Shown piece by piece: positions 1-8,429 of a stretch of DNA of 64,000 bases. The notes beneath the pieces were generated by a model. The model searched no databases. It was given only the letters and a program-made list of their open reading frames with translations, and was not told where the DNA came from. The DNA lies in contig NZ_CP145605.1 of NCBI RefSeq assembly GCF_036884255.1, forward strand, positions 1,178,001-1,242,000. The letters are read 5' to 3'. The first letter of the stretch is position 1. Every line of letters begins with the position of its first letter. The DNA comes from Paenibacillus tundrae (GTDB taxonomy: Bacteria > Bacillota > Bacilli > Paenibacillales > Paenibacillaceae). Position numbers and translations under genes: made by a program.

Positions 1-249
1 ACTTTTTCTCAATTCATCGACGAGATTATTGCCGACTTCTAAGGTTTGGTCATTAAATGTAGCACCTTGGTCGTTATTGACCACAGCTACAGGAAGCTCA
101 TTCATCTTGCCATAAGGATCCCAGAATGCATTGAGGAACATGCCGCTGTACAGCACCGGAATAAACAGCACCACAAGGATCGGAATGAAAACTTTAGGTT
201 TCTTGAAGGATGATTTTATATCTTGGAAAAATACTTGTATGGATCTCAT
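1..249 (-). CDS. YhgE/Pip family membrane protein, N-terminal part (cut by window edge)
   Basis: Reading leftward from an ATG at 249, 83 codons remain open to the window edge. The start follows GGGGAGAG at good spacing. The fragment begins with a short cytoplasmic basic stretch, a membrane helix around residues 20-40 (FIPILVVLFIPVLYSGMFLN), then AFWDPYG and LPVAVVNNDQG. This is the typical N-terminus of the YhgE/Pip (phage infection protein) branch of ABC-2-like membrane proteins, which usually exceed 700 residues, so most of the gene lies outside. These proteins have a large extracytoplasmic region between terminal membrane helices; their substrate is uncertain. It lies 75 bp downstream of a TetR regulator on the same strand and is probably co-transcribed with it, a common pairing. 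Family call is firm; function is not. Confidence 0.85.
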   Translation of the reverse strand, partial: MRSIQVFFQDIKSSFKKPKVFIPILVVLFIPVLYSGMFLNAFWDPYGKMNELPVAVVNNDQGATFNDQTLEVGNNLVDELRKS

Positions 250-323
250 TATGCGCTCTCTCCCCATTATCACACTATCGTTATTATTTCTATATTGTTC
301 TGTATGGATTGTGGAGCCAGTCT

Positions 324-902
324 CTAGGTTGGGGATAGTCCGCTTTGGAGAAACTGACTCACAAATGACTGTATCTGAGCCTTGTGTAAGGCTGGATTCG
401 TTTTGTTCCAATCGGAGGTTAAGGTGACGTACAATTTCAGGAGCACAAAGGACACGATCTTGGGATTGTCTTGGCGAATCTGTCCCAGCTCCATGGCTCT
501 CGTAACCTGACGCTCCATATATTCAAGAATGGCTGATTCTACCTTTTGTAAACCCTCCTTCGCTTGTGGTGTGCCGAACTCATTGACCTCTTGAAACAAC
601 TTGATTAACAATTCATGCTTCTGTCTGTACTCCAGTAGGGCATCCATGCTCTGGTGCACATTGTCGAGAAAAGATTGATCGTCTTGCACTGTCTCTTCCG
701 TGATGTGTTTCATGTCTCTTATGATGGAGCGCAGAATCTCCCTGAACAGTTCTTCTTTGTTATCGAAAAAGGTGTAGATCGTGCCTTTGCCTACATTCGC
801 AATGCGAGCGACCTGTTCCATCGTTGTGGCCTTGTAACCAAACAAGGCAAATGATCTTTCTGCCGAATTCATAATTTGCTGCCTTCGATCCATAGCAGCC
901 AT
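324..902 (-). CDS. TetR/AcrR family transcriptional regulator
   Basis: This 192-residue protein has the TetR N-terminal helix-turn-helix (about residues 8-55: QQIMNSAERSFALFGYK, TTMEQVARIANVGKGTIYTFF) followed by an all-helical ligand and dimerisation domain without recognisable specificity. The ATG at 902 follows AAAGGAG. It is likely a local repressor controlling itself and the downstream YhgE/Pip gene, because a promoter with a TGACC/GGTCA inverted repeat lies about 60-90 bp upstream. The inducer is unknown; family members often respond to hydrophobic toxic compounds. The class is certain from the HTH; target assignment is inferred from position. Confidence 0.93.
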   Translation of the reverse strand: MAAMDRRQQIMNSAERSFALFGYKATTMEQVARIANVGKGTIYTFFDNKEELFREILRSIIRDMKHITEETVQDDQSFLDNVHQSMDALLEYRQKHELLIKLFQEVNEFGTPQAKEGLQKVESAILEYMERQVTRAMELGQIRQDNPKIVSFVLLKLYVTLTSDWNKTNPALHKAQIQSFVSQFLQSGLSPT

Positions 903-958
903 AGGTTATGCATCTCCTTTATGATGTGGAATGGTGATCATAGCAGTGAATCCTGTTC

Positions 959-992
959 AATATGACCGGTTTACTATTTTGGTCAATTGGTC
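959..992 (-). promoter_or_regulatory. Promoter with overlapping TetR-type operator
   Basis: On the minus strand a TTGACC -35 (981-986) and a CATATT -10 (959-964) are separated by 16 bp. The inverted repeat TGACC (963-967)/GGTCA (981-985) sits across the spacer and both boxes, and another GGTC follows at 989-992. Binding here would block RNA polymerase, consistent with autorepression by the adjacent TetR gene. Promoter and repeat are seen in the sequence; the identity of the binder is inferred. Confidence 0.55.
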
Positions 993-1216
993 GTTAACAA
1001 ATGTAGCACCTTCATGGGGGAGGAGAAAGTGATCTATATCATATTTTTAATAAATGTTTTGAGTTATGGAAGTGAGTGTTTAGAAAAAGAACTGAGATCT
1101 TGCTTATCTTAAATTTTGATTATATGGATTATTTTGTATGGTAAAATAGCTTTAATCTATAAATAGAGAACAGATTGAGATTGAGATCAAGCATTTCATA
1201 TATGAGGGTGAATAGA

Positions 1217-1738
1217 GTGAGAAAAGCAGCTAGTATGCTAGTGTTGTTGTGCCTTGCTACCGGAATGGCGGCATGCAATGACTTGAACAGAGAGGCCAGC
1301 TCGTCAGAAGATCAAAGTAAGGAGAATGTAGAAATAGAAACAGTAGCCGCACAGCAGGAGACTGAGTCGGAGGACAGTGAGATCAATTTTGATCAAGGTG
1401 TATTTATTGATTGGGAGCAGGAACATGATCCTCTTCTTAATGAGGAGATCCAAGAGGTATTGAAAGAAGCTCTAGAAGCTAACGTGAGATCAGATCAGGC
1501 TGCCTTTCGAAGTTTGTTCTTAGATCCAGAAGTAGCTGATCGGCATCGGGGGCAATTCGGAGGCAACGTAAGATATACGGAGATTGGGCATGTTTCCAAG
1601 GACACAACGAAAAATCACATTCTTGTAGGTGTGCTCGGTGAAATAATGAGAGATACCAATAATATAGAGAAATATGGGATTACGTATTATTTTGCAGAAG
1701 ACGAAGGTGGAAAGTGGGGGTTGGTAGCCGTTGATTAA
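1217..1738 (+). CDS. Putative lipoprotein, unknown function
   Basis: The best start is GTG 1217, preceded by GAGGGTG with a 6-bp spacer; an in-frame TTG at 1175 has no good ribosome site. The 173-residue product starts MRKAASMLVLLCLATGMAAC, a lipoprotein signal with a lipobox-like MAAC. It is followed by an acidic Ser/Glu-rich linker and a compact domain (about residues 70-173) ending in a stretch resembling 'YYFAEDEGGKWGLVAVD'. It is probably anchored to the outer face of the membrane. No family is recognised. It is a single gene with its own upstream AT-rich region and no clear operon partner. Confidence 0.75.
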   Translation: MRKAASMLVLLCLATGMAACNDLNREASSSEDQSKENVEIETVAAQQETESEDSEINFDQGVFIDWEQEHDPLLNEEIQEVLKEALEANVRSDQAAFRSLFLDPEVADRHRGQFGGNVRYTEIGHVSKDTTKNHILVGVLGEIMRDTNNIEKYGITYYFAEDEGGKWGLVAVD

Positions 1739-1905
1739 TTATGGACTAATGCGGGGGTTGTTTATCATATGATGAGATTTTAAGAGAAATAATTACTGTG
1801 AATACATGATAGATTCATTGTGAAATAACACTTGCCCCATTGATAGTTGTCTTTCCTTATGTATTAATGAAAGAGTAAGTCGTTAGATTTAAATTGAGGA
1901 GGAGT

Positions 1906-3537
1906 ATGGTAGTGAAGAAAAGGGTAAAGTATCGAAAATTCATGGGGATTTTCGGCGTTTCAATCTTGATGCTCATTGCGGCAATCTCGTTATCACCGAA
2001 GGTCGCGCTAGCAGGGAACGAGCCGATATATCATGAGTGGGATAAAGCACAGGAACATGTAGGGTTGAGCCATCTGTGGTTCGCTGACCGAGCAGAGAAT
2101 GGCCTCATTCCCGTTCGTCAAAACTGGAAGTGGGGATTCATCAATTACCAGGGCAAGTTTGTTATTAAGCCACAGTTTCAATTAGCAAGAGATGCATTCT
2201 ATCAGGGCGTTGCAGTTGTAAATAGAAATCAGTTAATAAACAGTAAGGGCAAAGTAATATTTCAGGACAAAAGCATTGAATATATCGGTGGGTTTGACAA
2301 TGGGCTGGCGATCGCCAAGAAAAATGGGAAGATTGGCTACCTAAATACCAAAGGGAAATTCGTTATTTCTCCTACATATGAGGCAGGAACAAGCTTTTAC
2401 AATCAAGCAGCATTGGTCAAAAAGAATGGTAAGTGGGCACTCATTAATACCAAAGGAAAATTGCTTACGGCGTTTAACATTGAAGACAAGGAATATGGAA
2501 CAGCTTATCGTAAATCAGGATTATTCCCCGTAAAAATAAATGGACAGTGGGGGAGTATGAACTACAAGGGGCAACTTGTGGTACCTGCTGAATTCCGTAA
2601 CAAAATTGAATTCAGAGGGAATGCATTAGAGTGGGGGCTCCACCGTGATGCGTACAGTGCTATTGTTCAACAGGATGGTTTGGTTATCCCCTTAGATAAA
2701 CAATATCACAGTGTAGATGAACCACAGAATGGACTATGGAAAATCCAAGGAAGTGGCGAAGGAGTCGTTGCTGTAACTGGAAAGATAATTGTTGAACCTC
2801 AAGATGAGCAAAAAGTTATTCTCTCAGGAGATGGAAGTTATGCTGTGAGAGACATGAAAGATCCAAGTGCCGGTTGGACATTTTATAAAAAGGATCAAAC
2901 GCTACTATTCGAGTCCAATTATACAGATATTCAAGCTTTTTCAGAGGAACTAGCTGCTGTGAAACTTAATCAAAAATGGGGCTATGTTTCGAAGCAGGGA
3001 GACATTAAAATATCCGCTCAATACGAAGAGGCTAACCTGTTCCAAATGGGGAGTGCCGTCATTCGCAAGAATGGTAAGTATGGATTGATTGGAACTCGTG
3101 GTGAAATCATTCTGCCTATCAAATACGATGAAATAGTTCCATTGATCGAACGGACAAATTATATGAATAACCAGATTGAGAAAGTGACCACAAAGAATCC
3201 GCTATACCGGGTAAAGCTGAAGAAGAGCTATGGGATCGTGGATAGTCGTGGGAAAGTCGTTATGGATGTGAAATACGAAATTCTTGATATCGATCGTACC
3301 GACTATTATCACGATATTGATCCGATCGCAACAATTCAATATGCATTAAAAGCGAAGGATGGCTCGATAACCACAGCAATCAATATTGAGACGGGGAAAC
3401 GGATATTTCCAAAATATGAATTCGTAAATTATCTAGGTGACGGAATGTACAGTGGTATACCGCTAGGGAATAAAAGTAAGTATGTTATTTTCAATGCAAA
3501 AGGGAAAGAGGTATTCCGCTCAGGTTTTGATGGTTGA
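1906..3537 (+). CDS. Secreted WG-repeat protein
   Basis: The protein carries a signal peptide (basic start, hydrophobic FGVSILMLIAAISL, cleavage after KVALA) and then at least seven WG-type repeats across its length. Examples are KWGFINYQGKFVIKPQF, IGYLNTKGKFVISP, QWGSMNYKGQLVVPAEF, KWGYVSKQGDIKISAQY, KYGLIGTRGEIILPIKY and SYGIVDSRGKVVMDVKY. WG repeats form short beta units whose role is unknown; they are common in secreted or surface proteins. ATG 1906 and GTG 1912 share the ribosome site AGGAGG at 1897-1902, and GTG has the more usual spacing. The longer TTG start at 1894 overlaps that site and is unlikely. It is a monocistronic gene with no visible catalytic motif. Confidence 0.88.
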   Translation: MVVKKRVKYRKFMGIFGVSILMLIAAISLSPKVALAGNEPIYHEWDKAQEHVGLSHLWFADRAENGLIPVRQNWKWGFINYQGKFVIKPQFQLARDAFYQGVAVVNRNQLINSKGKVIFQDKSIEYIGGFDNGLAIAKKNGKIGYLNTKGKFVISPTYEAGTSFYNQAALVKKNGKWALINTKGKLLTAFNIEDKEYGTAYRKSGLFPVKINGQWGSMNYKGQLVVPAEFRNKIEFRGNALEWGLHRDAYSAIVQQDGLVIPLDKQYHSVDEPQNGLWKIQGSGEGVVAVTGKIIVEPQDEQKVILSGDGSYAVRDMKDPSAGWTFYKKDQTLLFESNYTDIQAFSEELAAVKLNQKWGYVSKQGDIKISAQYEEANLFQMGSAVIRKNGKYGLIGTRGEIILPIKYDEIVPLIERTNYMNNQIEKVTTKNPLYRVKLKKSYGIVDSRGKVVMDVKYEILDIDRTDYYHDIDPIATIQYALKAKDGSITTAINIETGKRIFPKYEFVNYLGDGMYSGIPLGNKSKYVIFNAKGKEVFRSGFDG

Positions 3538-3697
3538 ATCGATTGGTATACGTTCGCGTTCAAGAGTGTATACAACGAAATTTCTGACATTCGTATTTGG
3601 TTTCGCGTTAAAAATCACCTGAGTTAAGTAAAGATAAATTTAGGGGGTAGTGGGACCAGGCAGGCGAGCAAAAGGTTAAACATCATGCTACCAACTC
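3538..3697 (+). other. Non-coding stretch with possible structured RNA
   Basis: No credible ORF lies here. The stretch just before the terminator has a GGTAG (3646-3650)/CTACC (3688-3692) pair enclosing a G- and A-rich loop. It could be part of the 3' untranslated region of the WG-repeat gene or of a short independent RNA ending at 3743. It matches no riboswitch class I know. Confidence 0.25.
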
Positions 3698-3743
3698 AAA
3701 AAACCAAGATGGGAAGAGGAACACTCACCCATCTTGGTTTTTT
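3698..3743. terminator. Bidirectional rho-independent terminator
   Basis: A perfect 10-bp stem CCAAGATGGG (3704-3713)/CCCATCTTGG (3728-3737) is flanked by six A's on the left and six T's on the right. It would end rightward transcription from the WG-repeat gene or a short RNA. Confidence 0.85.
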
Positions 3744-3771
3744 CTATTACGTACTTTAACCTATTCCAAAT

Positions 3772-3811
3772 AAAAACGGCTGAACAGCATTTCTGCTATT
3801 CAGCCGTTTTT
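3772..3811. terminator. Bidirectional terminator, chiefly for the chemoreceptor gene
   Basis: The stem ACGGCTGAA (3776-3784)/TTCAGCCGT (3799-3807) with an inner AGCA/TGCT pairing is bordered by A and T runs. It sits immediately past the stop of the leftward chemoreceptor gene at 3816. Confidence 0.88.
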
Positions 3812-3815
3812 CTGT

Positions 3816-5579
3816 TTAACTCGCTCGCACTTTGAAGAACGAGATTAGTTCTTGCAATTGTTCAGATACCGCTGACAGTTCATCAGAAGCGGTAACGATG
3901 GAAGCCATGGAGGATTCTTGCTCCTCAATGGATTGCTCGATCTGTTTACTGCTGCTAGCCGCTCTGCTGACACTTGAGGATAGCTCGTCGGCAGTAGCAG
4001 ACATCTCTTGTGTGCTCGCGGATATTTCCTCTGTAGAGCTGGAGATATCTTGGATTTGGTTGGCAACTTTATTCGTTGCTGTAAGAATGTTCTCGAAGAA
4101 CACGCCCGTCTCTTGCGTTACCTCTAAGCCTTTCTTCACTTCCTGCGAGCCAAGCTGCATCGACTCGGAGGATTGAACGATATCCTGCTGAATCTCTTCG
4201 ATCAGTTGACGTATTTGTTTCGCGGATTCTTGGGATTGTTCTGCCAGGTTACGAACTTCTCCAGCCACGACGGCGAAGCCTCTGCCTTCCTCGCCTGCAC
4301 GAGCCGCTTCAATGGAAGCATTGAGCGCGAGTAGATTCGTTTGTCCAGCAATTTCCGTAATCATATTGACAATGTTGCTAATCTGATTCGAGTTATTTTC
4401 CAGTGATTGAATCGACTCGGACGTATTCTCCACCGCACCGGCGATGAGGCGCATCTGCTCAACGACCTGTTGCATCACTTCATTACCCGCACTGGAGCGT
4501 TGCTCCATACTCAAAGCTTGATCCGCTGCGTCAGATGAACTGCTGGCGATCGTCTGAATAACGGTGGACATCTCCGTCATAGCACGGGCGCTTTCAACCG
4601 TTGCTTGATCTTGGGAGCGAAGTCCACTGGAGATATCCTTCATGTGGTTACTGATGCTTTGAATATTTTCATTATTTTTCTCTGAAATATTAAGTAATTT
4701 CTTGGATGAATTCGACAGGTGATGCGACGTATTCTGTACCTTGTACATCGTATCGTTGATTCGTTGAATCATCGTATTGAATTTGCTATTGATAACGCCG
4801 AGATCGTCTCGGCCTACTTGAATCGTTACATCCAGGTTACCTGTGCTCACTTCCTCAATACCGTGCATGAGGCTACGGATCGGGGCAAGTGTTCGCTTCA
4901 GTAGAATGTACTGCAGGATCATGAATAGAAGTAGGAAACCAACCAGACATATCGTGCCGTACAACAGCAGTTCATTCAGACCTTTAGGCACTGCACTTGC
5001 ATCTACATCAAAAAATAGAGCAGCGTACATGGAACCATCTGCGTTATTGATCGGATAGATCAAGGTTGTCCAAGTGCCATACTCATCCGTGTAGAAATCA
5101 CTGAACGCAGGCTTTCCGTCCACCTTCATCTGTTCAAGCACCACAACGTTATTCTGAGGCAGTGGATACATATCGCCTGCGGCAAGATTGCTTTCCTCGA
5201 AAGGTTCTACCAGGTTCGTAGGGACAGCAATAATGGATGTTCCGTTTCCACCTTCGAGTTCTGAGCCGAAAATATAAGCTTGAGCGATGTTTGGATAGAA
5301 TTCGTGAATGGAATCAAGGTAGGCTTTCATTTCCTGCTGGGCAGGACCTGTGTAGCTTTTTTCATTCATGGCTTCATTTACTTTGGCCGTGTCCAGATCG
5401 ACATACGATTTCTCGGTAATGACAGTTGCTTGATCATGCAGTTGTTCAACGAGAATATTCTTTTGTAACTGATACGCGGCAGTAATGAGGATGATACCAA
5501 TCAACACGATACTACCGAATGAGATGACTAGATTTTTGGCAAAGAAAGGCATAGTACTCCAACGAAGCTTGTTTAACAA
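3816..5579 (-). CDS. Methyl-accepting chemotaxis protein with extracellular sensor
   Basis: A transmembrane chemoreceptor of 587 residues. Segments in order: TM1 about 15-37; an extracytoplasmic sensor about 38-203 with a Cache-like feel (VAVP.. [17 protein letters not shown]); TM2 about 204-228; HAMP about 229-282; then a long coiled-coil signalling domain. The conserved hairpin tip reads [20 protein letters not shown] followed by [18 protein letters not shown]. It signals to CheA/CheW at the membrane; the ligand is unknown. The start is TTG 5579, preceded by AAGGAG with a 9-bp spacer. It is monocistronic, with its own terminator at 3772-3811. Confidence 0.95.
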   Translation of the reverse strand: MLNKLRWSTMPFFAKNLVISFGSIVLIGIILITAAYQLQKNILVEQLHDQATVITEKSYVDLDTAKVNEAMNEKSYTGPAQQEMKAYLDSIHEFYPNIAQAYIFGSELEGGNGTSIIAVPTNLVEPFEESNLAAGDMYPLPQNNVVVLEQMKVDGKPAFSDFYTDEYGTWTTLIYPINNADGSMYAALFFDVDASAVPKGLNELLLYGTICLVGFLLLFMILQYILLKRTLAPIRSLMHGIEEVSTGNLDVTIQVGRDDLGVINSKFNTMIQRINDTMYKVQNTSHHLSNSSKKLLNISEKNNENIQSISNHMKDISSGLRSQDQATVESARAMTEMSTVIQTIASSSSDAADQALSMEQRSSAGNEVMQQVVEQMRLIAGAVENTSESIQSLENNSNQISNIVNMITEIAGQTNLLALNASIEAARAGEEGRGFAVVAGEVRNLAEQSQESAKQIRQLIEEIQQDIVQSSESMQLGSQEVKKGLEVTQETGVFFENILTATNKVANQIQDISSSTEEISASTQEMSATADELSSSVSRAASSSKQIEQSIEEQESSMASIVTASDELSAVSEQLQELISFFKVRAS

Positions 5580-6042
5580 AGTGGTTCACTCCTTAAATGA
5601 TGTTAAAAAATGTGTGGCCTGGACGAAATGCGACGTATGTATGTTCAGGTCATTATTAAAGGAAGTTAATTTTCTTAACCTACGTTTCTTCGGTTCTTTC
5701 TTGATGCTTTGCTTCTAACTAATTGCTATAGATCCGTTCTATTGTGTATCACTTATGTCATCGCAGGACCTCCATATAAGTTCTATACCTGTGATATTAT
5801 CGTAATATAGCCATATTAATGTTAGATTTTGGCGTTTAATTAGTTCTTAAGAACTGGTTCTTAGGTAATATTTTGCGTTTTTTTCATCTTTTTTCTTGTA
5901 TGACCATGAAAAAATCATCGGTATACATATTATTCAATTTTGCTTCCGTTTCACCATTTAAGATTCACTAAAGGTTCGTCCTCTACGATGGTTCCATAAG
6001 CCACAGCTGCTTAACAGAGACTCAAGAAGGAGGAATCATCAT
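5580..6042. other. Divergent intergenic region (chemoreceptor / CotH gene)
   Basis: 463 bp with no credible gene. It contains the AGTTCTTAAGAACT palindrome listed separately, and a strong ribosome site AAGGAGG (6027-6033) for the CotH gene. I see no other convincing structure and did not identify confident sigma-A boxes for either gene. Confidence 0.5.
5842..5866. promoter_or_regulatory. Palindromic operator-like site
   Basis: AGTTCTTAAGAACT (5842-5855) is a perfect 14-bp palindrome, followed at once by a further half-site GGTTCTTA (5857-5864). It lies in the divergent region about 180 bp before the CotH gene and 260 bp before the chemoreceptor gene. The binding protein is unknown. Confidence 0.4.
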
Positions 6043-8055
6043 TTGAATCATTTACTACGAAAAGTTGCAGTGACAGCCTTGTCTGTGACGATGGTTACGT
6101 CATCTTTTGCATGGGTTGGAGGCCAGCAGGCATACGCTGCAGAGAATACAGCTACAACTTCAAGTACAGGCGTTACCCAAGCGTACGAATCCTTGTTCCA
6201 AACGGATAATGTAATTGATGTGAAGATTACGATGGAAGATGCCGACTGGCAGAGCATGCTCGAAAGCCCGCTTGATAAAGATTACAAACAGGTTAGCGTG
6301 GAAGTGGATGGCAACAAGTTGGATAACGTAGGGTTCTCGACGAAAGGCAATATGACGTTACGCTCCGTTGCTTCCATGGAGGATTCCGACCGTTACAGCT
6401 TCAGATTGAAATTCGACAAGTATGACAAGACGCAAACCTTGCTCGGTCTAGATAAAATGGTACTCAATAACAACTATACGGATCCTTCGTATATGCGTGA
6501 GATTCTCCATTATGAAGCACTGCGTAGCATTGGCATGGATGTGCCGATGACGAACTACGTCAACCTTTATGTTAACGGTGAGCTGGTTGGTTTCTATACA
6601 GGTGTTGAAGCTGTAGATGATAGCTACCTGGAGCGTAACTATGGGGAGGACTACGAAGATGGTGTCCTCTACGATACCGAGGAGAAGACCTACCTTCAAT
6701 ATGAGGAAGATGGTGAATACAGTACACTCTCCAAGGACTTAGGCTCTGATAAAGACAAAACAAAACTCAAAAATTTCATTCAAACATTGAATGAGATGCC
6801 AGAAGGTGAAAAGGGCAATATCGAGAGTGTGCTGGACGTTGATTCTGCACTTCAATATATTGCAGGGAATACTGTCCTAGGTAACTACGACAGCTATAAC
6901 GGAGACAAGGGTCATAACTATATGCTATACAGTGATGCTGCTGGCGAATTTACGGTTGTGCCTTGGGACTTCAATATGTCCTTTAATGGATATTCGGCTG
7001 GTGGTGGAGGTCGGGGGGGAGCGACGACAGGCTCAACCACGACAAATACGAACGCGACCAACGTATCTGTAGATGAACCTGTGCTTGGCATTAGCATGGA
7101 AAGTGTACCGATGATCAATAATTTGCTTGCCGTTCCGGAGTACAAGGAAAAATATCTGACCTATGTTAACGAGTTAACAGACTATTTGGAAGGTATTCAA
7201 GATCGAATTACAGAACTTTCAGCTAAGATTCGCTCTTATGTAGATGCAGATCCAACAAAGTTCTATACGACAGAACAATTTGAATCCAATATTGTGTACT
7301 CAGCCAATGGTGATACGGGAAGTGGTATGGGTGGTGGAATGACCCCGCCAGAAGGCTTCGAAGGCATGACTCCACCTGAAGGCATGGAAGGTATGACCCC
7401 GCCGGAAGGAATGGAGGGTATGACCCCGCCAGATGGTACCACACCGCCGACACGACCTAGTGGCACAGCAGATGGCGATGGAACAACAGATTCAACAGCT
7501 AATTCAGGTGATAACTCGACAAGACCAGGTGGTAACTTCGGTGGGGGTCAGGGCATGGGCTCTATGGCATCCGGATCGTTAACTACGTTTGCACTAAACC
7601 GTCTAGCGAACTTACAAGAACAGCTTGGACGCGAAGTGACCCCTTTGCCGGAGACAGATGAACAACAGGATAATACAACGTCAACTGAAACAACAGATCC
7701 AGCGGCGATCTCGGTTACGTTGGACGAACAATCTGTGGCTTTCCCTGATCAGGAGCCGCTAGAAGTTAGCGGACGAGTGATGGTACCTGTGAATGCGATT
7801 TTTGAGGTATTAGGAGCAGAGGTGACCTGGAACCCAACAGCGAAGACAGTAACCGCAGTATTGAATGATCAGACATTTGTCTTGAAGATTGGCAGCAGCA
7901 CAGCAACGGTCAATGGTACATCAGTGGAAATTGACAGCTCGGCCATCATCAAGAACAGCCGTACCCTTGTACCCGTGCGCTTTATCTCTGAAGCTTTGGG
8001 GTTGAAGGTGGATTGGGATCAATCAACGGCAACTGTTAAGATCACGAGTCAATGA
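6043..8055 (+). CDS. CotH kinase family protein with MTPPEG repeats and C-terminal stalk domain
   Basis: A secreted 670-residue protein starting at TTG 6043 (AAGGAGG, 9-bp spacer). Segments: signal peptide 1-32 (ends AYA); CotH-kinase domain about 50-420 with the acidic VVPWDFNMSF motif near 307; a low-complexity linker with near-identical 9-residue MTPPEG repeats from residue 433 and a Gly/Thr-rich segment; then a copper-amine-oxidase-like stalk domain about 560-670 (RVMVPVNAIFEVLGAEVTW and TLVPVRFISEALGLKVDW). CotH of Bacillus is a protein kinase acting on spore-coat proteins. Exported CotH-like proteins with such linkers are common in Firmicutes, and their substrates are not established. 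The stalk domain probably mediates cell-wall association. The gene is followed by its own terminator at 8119-8146. Confidence 0.9.
   Translation: MNHLLRKVAVTALSVTMVTSSFAWVGGQQAYAAENTATTSSTGVTQAYESLFQTDNVIDVKITMEDADWQSMLESPLDKDYKQVSVEVDGNKLDNVGFSTKGNMTLRSVASMEDSDRYSFRLKFDKYDKTQTLLGLDKMVLNNNYTDPSYMREILHYEALRSIGMDVPMTNYVNLYVNGELVGFYTGVEAVDDSYLERNYGEDYEDGVLYDTEEKTYLQYEEDGEYSTLSKDLGSDKDKTKLKNFIQTLNEMPEGEKGNIESVLDVDSALQYIAGNTVLGNYDSYNGDKGHNYMLYSDAAGEFTVVPWDFNMSFNGYSAGGGGRGGATTGSTTTNTNATNVSVDEPVLGISMESVPMINNLLAVPEYKEKYLTYVNELTDYLEGIQDRITELSAKIRSYVDADPTKFYTTEQFESNIVYSANGDTGSGMGGGMTPPEGFEGMTPPEGMEGMTPPEGMEGMTPPDGTTPPTRPSGTADGDGTTDSTANSGDNSTRPGGNFGGGQGMGSMASGSLTTFALNRLANLQEQLGREVTPLPETDEQQDNTTSTETTDPAAISVTLDEQSVAFPDQEPLEVSGRVMVPVNAIFEVLGAEVTWNPTAKTVTAVLNDQTFVLKIGSSTATVNGTSVEIDSSAIIKNSRTLVPVRFISEALGLKVDWDQSTATVKITSQ
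7339..7437 (+). repeat. 27-bp in-frame tandem repeat coding for MTPPEG-x-E-G units
   Basis: Three full 27-bp units (7339-7365, 7366-7392, 7393-7419) and a partial fourth (7420-7437) begin with ATGACYCC. They encode MTPPEGFEG, MTPPEGMEG, MTPPEGMEG and MTPPDG in the linker of the CotH protein. The copy number is a likely site of length variation. Confidence 0.85.
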
Positions 8056-8118
8056 TGATCCAGGATGTTTACGAGTAACTATACGTTAATCTAACAATTT
8101 CAAACATACAAGCTTAGA

Positions 8119-8146
8119 GGATTCGGTGATTTCATCGGATCCTTTT
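8119..8146 (+). terminator. Terminator of the CotH gene
   Basis: A 10-bp stem GGATTCGGTG (8119-8128)/CATCGGATCC (8133-8142), counting G-U pairs, with a 4-base loop and followed by TTTT. Confidence 0.65.
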
Positions 8147-8294
8147 GGCATGTAATAAGTTGAGAAATATGTTCTTTGACGGATTGAAAAAGGACTTATG
8201 ACCTGCTTTTTAGGGAGGGTAATTCCCTTGTTAGAGGTTCTTTTTACACATTTACGGAGAATGAGTAAGTGATTTGATTTTATTGAGCAATTTT

Positions 8295-8335
8295 TGTGAT
8301 ATATATCACTGAAATATTATACACATTGTTATTAT
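8295..8335 (+). promoter_or_regulatory. FNR/CRP-like box with downstream -10
   Basis: TGTGA (8295-8299)-N6-TCACT (8306-8310) contains the perfect palindrome GTGATATATATCAC, matching the Bacillus Fnr-type consensus TGTGA-N6-TCACA. A TATTAT -10 box (8330-8335) would put the box centre near -40 relative to the start of transcription, a class-II activator position. A second, widely spaced ATGTGA (8354-8359)/TCACAT (8379-8384) pair follows. The chemoreceptor gene downstream would then be controlled by oxygen or redox. Rex is an alternative binder. Confidence 0.5.
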
Positions 8336-8429
8336 TTCTGCCGATAACTCTATATGTGATAAGTCGAATTCAAGCTTTTCACATCGTAATGCATTAACAA
8401 TTACTTAGGGAAATGGGTGGCGTACGTAC

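Noticed and set aside
131..427. 98-codon ORF at the left edge
   Set aside because: Opposite to the YhgE/Pip and TetR genes; its translation has no family resemblance.
3640..3743. Riboswitch (c-di-GMP, ZTP, guanidine, fluoride) before 3743
   Set aside because: Consensus cores of these classes are not present, and no gene follows on that strand.
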